A stretch of DNA of 64,000 bases from Geomicrobium halophilum (GTDB taxonomy: Bacteria > Bacillota > Bacilli > Bacillales > Marinococcaceae), in NCBI RefSeq assembly GCF_014207655.1, contig NZ_JACHHJ010000003.1, positions 124,001 to 188,000 of the forward strand, read 5' to 3'. Shown here piece after piece: positions 58,841 to 64,000 of this stretch. Both the position numbers and the translations under genes were made by a program. Under the pieces are notes generated by a model. That model did no database searches and was not told where the DNA came from. It saw only the letters and a program-made list of their open reading frames with translations. Position 1 is the first letter of the stretch. Every line of letters starts with the position of its first letter.

Positions 58841-59768
58841 AGTCCCCTTTCTGCTGTCTTTCTGCTCGATTCCAGAAATACGCAATCGCCATCGTTAATA
58901 GTATGGCAGTAACCACCCGTATAATAAGCAATGGCAAAACCGGGATACCGAGCGGAATAAAAATAAGCGTATCTTCAATAACGCCATGACAGGCGACAAG
59001 AAAAATAAAAACGAGATATAAATCCTTTTTTTTCACCCCGTTCTCACGCGCTTCTTGAATCATAACCCCTGCTCCAAAAGCAAGACCAAATATAATCCCA
59101 GATGCTAGCGTGGTAGAGGTATTGGGTTGAATTCCAAGCATTCGGGTAAAAGGAAGCATTTTATTCGAAAACCAATCAAGGATATTAAAATCTTTCATCA
59201 CTTGAATTAACATCATAATTGGAAAAACGAATATTGCCAGTTGCAATACGCCCATCGAGGCACTCATAACCGCTTCCCAAAAGATTTCGAAACTACCGCT
59301 GGCTTCGGTGGTTTCAGTGCCGCTCACAAAGCCATACTGGGCAGGTTCATCCCCTCCCTGCCAAATCCAGTGAATAAGAAATGCAGAAACCACGGCTAAC
59401 CCGATCCTCACCGCCAATACGACCGAAATACGAATCCCGAGCTTAGCAGCCACCGCTGATTCAACAAGTAAATTATGTGAAAATGAAAGCATAACGGCTA
59501 GAATAAACACTTCTTTTACAGTAAATTCAAACGTTAATATTGACCCGATAGCCGCGTATAAATTCAAAAAATTCCCAAGCACAAGCGGGATAGCCGCTTC
59601 ACCAGGTAACCCGATCCAAGACATGAACGGCGCCAGTTGGGAAGAAACCCAATCAAGCACCGGTGTAAAAGAGAGGAGCGTCACAGCAAAAGTGATCGGG
59701 AATATGATTTTGGCCAACATCCAGGTCGTTGAGAACCCAGATTTTAAACCTTTCTTGAATGTTTGCAT
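58806..59768 (-). CDS. yvoD: nucleoside-recognition (Gate) domain membrane protein YvoD
   Basis: 320 residues, seven or so helices; LGNFLNLYAAIGSILTFEFT and FGLAFGAGVMIQEARENGVK are gate-like. Conserved beside lgt and ppaX in Bacillus, but its transport role is unproven. It is followed by ppaX in overlap. Confidence 0.88.
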   Translation of the reverse strand: MQTFKKGLKSGFSTTWMLAKIIFPITFAVTLLSFTPVLDWVSSQLAPFMSWIGLPGEAAIPLVLGNFLNLYAAIGSILTFEFTVKEVFILAVMLSFSHNLLVESAVAAKLGIRISVVLAVRIGLAVVSAFLIHWIWQGGDEPAQYGFVSGTETTEASGSFEIFWEAVMSASMGVLQLAIFVFPIMMLIQVMKDFNILDWFSNKMLPFTRMLGIQPNTSTTLASGIIFGLAFGAGVMIQEARENGVKKKDLYLVFIFLVACHGVIEDTLIFIPLGIPVLPLLIIRVVTAILLTMAIAYFWNRAERQQKGDYVDAEREYSTF

Positions 59769-59787
59769 GTCTTATCCTACCCCATTG

Positions 59788-60636
59788 TCACTTTTTCTTC
59801 TTTTTATTCTTCTTTTGTTCCTTATCCGTATCATAATATCGCTTTTTCGCTAATCCCTTTCTCCGGCGATAAATCATGACGATGATGGATCCGACAATAA
59901 GAATGATCGAGATGACTTGTGCGGTACGAAGAAAATCGGCGATCATTAAACTGTCGGTACGGAGGCCCTCGATGAAAAAACGTCCAAAGGAGTACCAGAT
60001 AACATACGTTAAAAAGAGTTCACCCCGACGTAAGTTCACACGACGTAGATAGAGGAGCAACGCGAACCCTAAGAAGTTCCAGATTGACTCGTAGAGGAAA
60101 GTAGGATGGTAATATGCACCTTCAATGAACATCTGGTCGATGATCCATTCGGGCAACATGATATTTTCCAAGAATATACGAGAAACCTCGCCTCCGTGGG
60201 CTTCTTGGTTAATAAAGTTCCCCCAGCGTCCAATCGCTTGGCCGAGAATAATACTGGGCGCTGCTATATCCGCCAGCTTCCAAAACGAAATTCCGCGAAG
60301 ACGGGCAAATACCGCCCCTGTGATTACCGCTCCAATCAGGCCGCCATGAATGGCGAGGCCACCTTCCCAAATGGCAAACATCTGCAACGGATCATGTACA
60401 TAGTATTCCAAATTAAACAATACATAGTAAAGACGAGCGCTAATAATAGAAATGGGAATGGCCCAAATGAGTAAATCAGCGAATAAATCATTGGGAAGCC
60501 CTCGTTTTTTAGCCTCTCTTGTCGCTATTATGTAACCTATGAGTGCCCCTAACCCAATAATGACGCCGTACCAATACACAGATAACGGCCCAAGCTCGAA
60601 TGCAATCGGATCGATGGGTTGGACTTGATAAATCAT
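59788..60636 (-). CDS. lgt: prolipoprotein diacylglyceryl transferase
   Basis: 282 residues. Transfers diacylglycerol from phosphatidylglycerol to lipobox cysteine, as needed for the siderophore lipoprotein at 5045. Family motif [34 protein letters not shown] and the C-terminal [16 protein letters not shown] at 60636 has AAGGGG nine bases upstream; an in-frame ATG nine bases further on lies too close to it. The C-terminus is basic. Confidence 0.95.
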   Translation of the reverse strand: MIYQVQPIDPIAFELGPLSVYWYGVIIGLGALIGYIIATREAKKRGLPNDLFADLLIWAIPISIISARLYYVLFNLEYYVHDPLQMFAIWEGGLAIHGGLIGAVITGAVFARLRGISFWKLADIAAPSIILGQAIGRWGNFINQEAHGGEVSRIFLENIMLPEWIIDQMFIEGAYYHPTFLYESIWNFLGFALLLYLRRVNLRRGELFLTYVIWYSFGRFFIEGLRTDSLMIADFLRTAQVISIILIVGSIIVMIYRRRKGLAKKRYYDTDKEQKKNKKKKK

Positions 60637-60660
60637 TGATCCCATCCCCTTACTTTTGGT

Positions 60661-61596
60661 TTAAAGTTCATCGCGATCATAATCTTCAATCACATCCATT
60701 AATTTATCAGAGAATTCCTGCGCAGCATTGATCCCCATTCGTTTGAGCCGGAAATTCATAGCAGCCACTTCCACAATTACCGCCAGGTTACGCCCGGGCC
60801 GAACAGGAATGGTGTATTTCGGAATGTCTGTCTCGATGATACTCATCTTGTCCTCATCAATGCCAAGGCGGTCATAAGCTTTTTCCTCATCCCAAAGTTC
60901 AAGATGGACATTCATAACAATTTTCTTAAAAGGGCGCACTGCACGGGCGCCGAATAACGTCATCACGTCGATAATGCCAAGCCCACGTATCTCAAGAAGA
61001 TGTTTAATGAGGTTCGGCGGACGTCCCATTAACGTATCGGCATGCTGTTGGCTAATTTCTACCGAATCATCAGCCACTAAACGATGACCGCGTCGTACGA
61101 GGTCAAGGGCAGTTTCGCTTTTTCCAACACCACTGGCACCAGTGATCAGTACTCCAATTCCATAAATATCCACAAGCACACCATGAACAGCTGTTGTTTC
61201 TGCAAGCTGAGCTTCAAGAAAATTTGTTATTTGACTAATCAGACGCGTTGTCGTCACATCCGCGCGCATAAGAGGGACCCCTGCATGCTCTGAGGCATTA
61301 ATGAGTTCCGGTGGTGCTTCTAAATTTCGCGATATGATAATACCTGGTGTATTTTGCGTACAAAGTTTATCAAGTCTCTCTACTTTTACATCCGTATCTA
61401 AACGCTCAAGAAATGTGAGCTCCGTTCGACCGAGCACTTGCAAGCGTCTACGTGGGTAATATGTAAAATAACCTGTCATTTCCATCCCCGGACGAGAAAT
61501 GTCGCTCATCGTAATCGGGCGATAAATCCCTTCGTCTCCACTTAATAGTTCCAAGGAGAAACGGTCGATTAACTCCCGCGCTGTGACCTTTGTCAT
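60661..61596 (-). CDS. hprK: HPr kinase/phosphorylase
   Basis: 311 residues. Walker [16 protein letters not shown] near residue 153, the VADDSVEI block and the HprK signature [20 protein letters not shown] near 205. Phosphorylates Ser46 of HPr and Crh and reverses it. First gene of hprK-lgt-yvoD-ppaX-yvoF. Confidence 0.96.
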   Translation of the reverse strand: MTKVTARELIDRFSLELLSGDEGIYRPITMSDISRPGMEMTGYFTYYPRRRLQVLGRTELTFLERLDTDVKVERLDKLCTQNTPGIIISRNLEAPPELINASEHAGVPLMRADVTTTRLISQITNFLEAQLAETTAVHGVLVDIYGIGVLITGASGVGKSETALDLVRRGHRLVADDSVEISQQHADTLMGRPPNLIKHLLEIRGLGIIDVMTLFGARAVRPFKKIVMNVHLELWDEEKAYDRLGIDEDKMSIIETDIPKYTIPVRPGRNLAVIVEVAAMNFRLKRMGINAAQEFSDKLMDVIEDYDRDEL

Positions 61597-61774
61597 CTTG
61601 TTCCCTCCATGATTCGAAAAGCTTGATAGAACGCTCCATCGCTAAGAAATCCATTTCATTGTAGCACGTTTTTACGTTCGAATGGTATGGCCAAACCTTT
61701 TCTGCACCTTTCACGGGCATGATGCATATTTTACTTCTTAAATGTTTGTGGAGTGATTTCATCCTAAAATTACT

Positions 61775-61812
61775 AAAAAGTACCCGCCTTCATGCAAAGC
61801 AGGTACTTTTTA
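61775..61812 (-). terminator. terminator of the yvlBCD unit
   Basis: Minus strand AAAAAGTACCTGC / GCGGGTACTTTTT stem with a T-run, five bases past the yvlD stop. Confidence 0.85.
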
Positions 61813-61816
61813 CCTT

Positions 61817-62164
61817 CTATTTAAATGGCTTTAGCACTAGGTTAATCAGAGCATTGATAATCGCCATGACGACTGCCGCCAGGATTGCCGTCCCAAAGCC
61901 GTCGATTACAAATGCATCACCCATGACCCACGAAATCAACATTAGCAGCACCGCATTGATCACAAATAGAAAAATCCCTAGCGTCAACACAGTAATGGGG
62001 AGAGTAAGAGCGACGAGAACCGGCCTCACAACCGCATTCAATATTCCAAGAAGCACAGCAGCAATCAGTGCTGCCCAGATATTTTCCAATTCAAAGCCAG
62101 TAAAGAAAAAACCTGTGAGTATTAAAACTACCACATTCACTAAAATATTGAATAAGCAGCCCAT
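61817..62164 (-). CDS. yvlD: phage-holin-like membrane protein (YvlD)
   Basis: 115 residues with four hydrophobic helices and Gly/Asn-rich turns (LGILNAVVRPVLVALTLPIT). The family of small membrane proteins is seen with PspC-type yvlC. Overlaps yvlC by one base (TAATG). Confidence 0.85.
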   Translation of the reverse strand: MGCLFNILVNVVVLILTGFFFTGFELENIWAALIAAVLLGILNAVVRPVLVALTLPITVLTLGIFLFVINAVLLMLISWVMGDAFVIDGFGTAILAAVVMAIINALINLVLKPFK

Positions 62165-62355
62165 TATGAAGCTCCTTCACTTGGCACTAACACCGTAAGT
62201 GCGAGATAGATAAGAACCGTGACCGGTAGACCAACAAAGAGACCGATCACAGCAATTACTCTAATGATGATCGGATTGATATTCAGATGTTTGCCAATTC
62301 CTCCACAAACACCAGTGATCATCCGGTTGTTCTCGGAACGAACGAGATGTTTCAT
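62164..62355 (-). CDS. yvlC: PspC-domain membrane protein (YvlC)
   Basis: 63 residues from ATG at 62355 (MKHLVRSENNRMITGVCGGI) after AAGGGG; the frame reaches 62394. GKHLNINPIIIRVIAVIGLF is the PspC helix. Related to the membrane-stress module of the LiaFSR/Psp type. Confidence 0.88.
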   Translation of the reverse strand: MKHLVRSENNRMITGVCGGIGKHLNINPIIIRVIAVIGLFVGLPVTVLIYLALTVLVPSEGAS

Positions 62356-62383
62356 TTCGCTGATTCCCCTTAAACTTCCAATT

Positions 62384-63559
62384 TTAACGATCATGCGTCT
62401 TCAAAGAAACAGAGCCCGTTTTCGTACTGGCATCCACACGGAACACAGTTGATTGATCCGGATTGGAAACGAGCGTTAACGATTTTTGAATAAAATCGCG
62501 TTTTTCATCGACGACCTCCACATTGGGAAGCTTCCAATGGTAATTTCCGACATTTGTTCTTAACTTACCTTCTGTACGTACCCCTTCTGGTACAGCGATA
62601 AATACGGAACCTGTCGTTGCCCTTAAAGAAGCATGCCCGCTTTTACTTTCCAGAACGCGGCAATTTACAGAGCCGTTAACGGATTCGGCATCAATGTCTT
62701 GAACGTCTCCATCGATATCGATTGTACCGTGTACGGTTCGAAGGTCGGCTCGTTCTACTGAACCCCCTCTAATATCAATCGGGCCGTTGACTGTTTCTGC
62801 TTCAAGCTTAGTAGTATGAATATCTTCTATCTCTAAACCTCCGTTTACCGCTTTTGCGGACAACGATATGGCGTTGATACCATTCACGTGCAAATGGCCG
62901 TTAAAGGTGTAAACACTAAGTTTCTCATAGCGCTCTTTAGGAACATATACTGTAGCCTGCAATTTGATTTTCCTCGATTTTGTATAGAATCGAAGTTCAC
63001 CATCCACAGATTCAAAAACAGTGTCTTCAAGGAAAATTCGACGGGCGTCCTCTTCGCTTTCCGCTTTATAAACTTTTGCACTGCACTCAACCTTACCATC
63101 AGCCTCATCCCACGGCTGTATATCAATCGAGCCATTTTCAACAGACAAGTCAAAATTCCGCTCTTTCATGTTTGTGTGCTGAAAAATATGGTTGATATCC
63201 TGTGCAGAACCAAAGTTAAAGTCAAGATCCATCTCTTTGATTTTATGAACAGCGGTATCTACAAAATCTGTGAACCAACGTGCCCCTTCGGACCAAGGAG
63301 AACCTTTGCCCTCCCATTCTTCTTGACGCTGCTTCGCCGATTCATCAAAATGGCGGTTACTTTCGTCCCAATTAATCTTCGTCGTTAAATCAGTACTTGA
63401 TGTATATCGCGGCTCTTCTTTGCTTTTTCGTGATGTGGCTTCACTTGATGTCGTTTTCTTCTCGTTTTCCGGGGTTAACGCTTTGATCAGTTTACTTCCG
63501 TCCTCTGCGCTGATCTTACCTTCTTCTACCATCTTTAGAATCATTTTACGTTCTTCCAT
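62384..63559 (-). CDS. yvlB: YvlB-like adhesin-fold protein (DUF4097)
   Basis: 391 residues. An N-terminal short helix (ILKMVEEGKISAEDGSKLIK) that resembles the SHOCT/DUF2089 type, followed by a right-handed beta-helix-like repeat region (NGGLEIEDIHTTKLEAETVN, GPIDIRGGSVERADLRTVHG). DUF4097 proteins lie beside PspC genes in cell-envelope stress operons. GGGGGATAAATC precedes the ATG. Confidence 0.88.
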   Translation of the reverse strand: MEERKMILKMVEEGKISAEDGSKLIKALTPENEKKTTSSEATSRKSKEEPRYTSSTDLTTKINWDESNRHFDESAKQRQEEWEGKGSPWSEGARWFTDFVDTAVHKIKEMDLDFNFGSAQDINHIFQHTNMKERNFDLSVENGSIDIQPWDEADGKVECSAKVYKAESEEDARRIFLEDTVFESVDGELRFYTKSRKIKLQATVYVPKERYEKLSVYTFNGHLHVNGINAISLSAKAVNGGLEIEDIHTTKLEAETVNGPIDIRGGSVERADLRTVHGTIDIDGDVQDIDAESVNGSVNCRVLESKSGHASLRATTGSVFIAVPEGVRTEGKLRTNVGNYHWKLPNVEVVDEKRDFIQKSLTLVSNPDQSTVFRVDASTKTGSVSLKTHDR

Positions 63560-63625
63560 GATTTATCCCCCGCTTTTTAATTTCATCTGCCCTAATTACG
63601 AAGCATAAGTAGGCCGGGTTTCAAA

Positions 63626-64000
63626 TTACTTAACCGCGAGCTCGCCTTTCTCTACAGCTTCCATTCTCTCGCGTTCACGTTCGAGGATCGGTTTTAAATA
63701 ACGGGCGGTGTGAGACTCCTCTATATCAGCTACTTCTTCCGGTGTTCCTGTCGCAACGATTTCACCACCTCCATCGCCGCCTTCTGGGCCAAGATCAATA
63801 ATATGATCCACCGTTTTAATAACATCAAGATTATGCTCAATGATGATGACTGTATCACCATTCTCAACGAGACGCTGTAACACTTGCATTAAGCGGCGAA
63901 TATCATCAACATGAAGTCCGGTCGTTGGTTCATCTAAGATATAAAGGGACCTTCCACTTGTGCGCCGATGTAGTTGTGACGCAAGTTTTACGCGTTGTGC
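63626..64000 (-). CDS. uvrA: excinuclease ABC subunit A, 3' end (continues past window)
   Basis: 125 codons open to the window edge. [20 protein letters not shown], then [20 protein letters not shown] (Walker B, D-loop), [20 protein letters not shown] (switch His), and [20 protein letters not shown] are the C-terminal ATPase of UvrA. Damage recognition subunit of nucleotide excision repair. Confidence 0.96.
   Translation of the reverse strand, partial: AQRVKLASQLHRRTSGRSLYILDEPTTGLHVDDIRRLMQVLQRLVENGDTVIIIEHNLDVIKTVDHIIDLGPEGGDGGGEIVATGTPEEVADIEESHTARYLKPILERERERMEAVEKGELAVK

Overview
The window comes from a low-to-moderate GC, endospore-forming Bacillaceae. The evidence is a gamma-type small acid-soluble spore protein, FosB (bacillithiol-dependent), Crh/HprK carbon control, CtsR and CggR operators, and a gene order from uvrA to secG that matches the B. 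subtilis order over long stretches. A carnitine/betaine-type BCCT carrier and many stress genes fit a salt- or alkali-adapted member of the family, but the genus cannot be read from the sequence alone.

Layout. 1-1003: 3' part of a branched-chain aminotransferase. 1119-6070: a Fur-controlled siderophore uptake operon (lipoprotein, two permeases, ATPase) that ends in a flavin NAD(P)H reductase. 6414-7866: an RraA-like protein, then smpB, then two small membrane proteins. 8537-11826: a BirA-controlled operon of bioY, an acyl-CoA ligase and a thiolase homologue. 11839-14026: an IS4-type transposase remnant and formamidase genes. 14097-17339: a TPP riboswitch and the YkoEDC thiamin-precursor transporter. 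17450-21859: an aspartase-like lyase, a metallo-beta-lactamase-fold hydrolase and a BCCT carrier.

21860-31142 is an accessory zone that separates smpB from ssrA and rnr. It holds many gene fragments: two recombinase relics, and Fic, peptidoglycan-binding, UspA, surface-protein and probable group II intron remnants. It also holds a stress cluster: a zinc-motif-less M50-like membrane protein, UspA, a recombinase relative lacking its catalytic serine, a STAS protein translationally coupled to a RemA-like protein, and two CsbD proteins. tmRNA, fosB, a DmpA-type peptidase and a gamma-SASP gene follow.

31143-64000 is conserved core, nearly all on the minus strand: rnr, estA, secG; the glycolytic operon cggR-gapA-pgk-tpiA-gpmI-eno; rpoN (sigL); clpP (plus strand); crh-whiA-yvcK-rapZ-yvcI; trxB and a TPR protein; the his operon hisZGDBHAFI; an acyltransferase, ppaX, yvoD, lgt and hprK; yvlBCD; and the 3' end of uvrA. 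The core joins carbon-catabolite signalling (HprK, Crh, CggR), proteolysis (ClpP) and histidine synthesis. A pair of about 210-230 bp elements with related ends, at 22645-22875 and 56957-57168, marks a dispersed repeat family.
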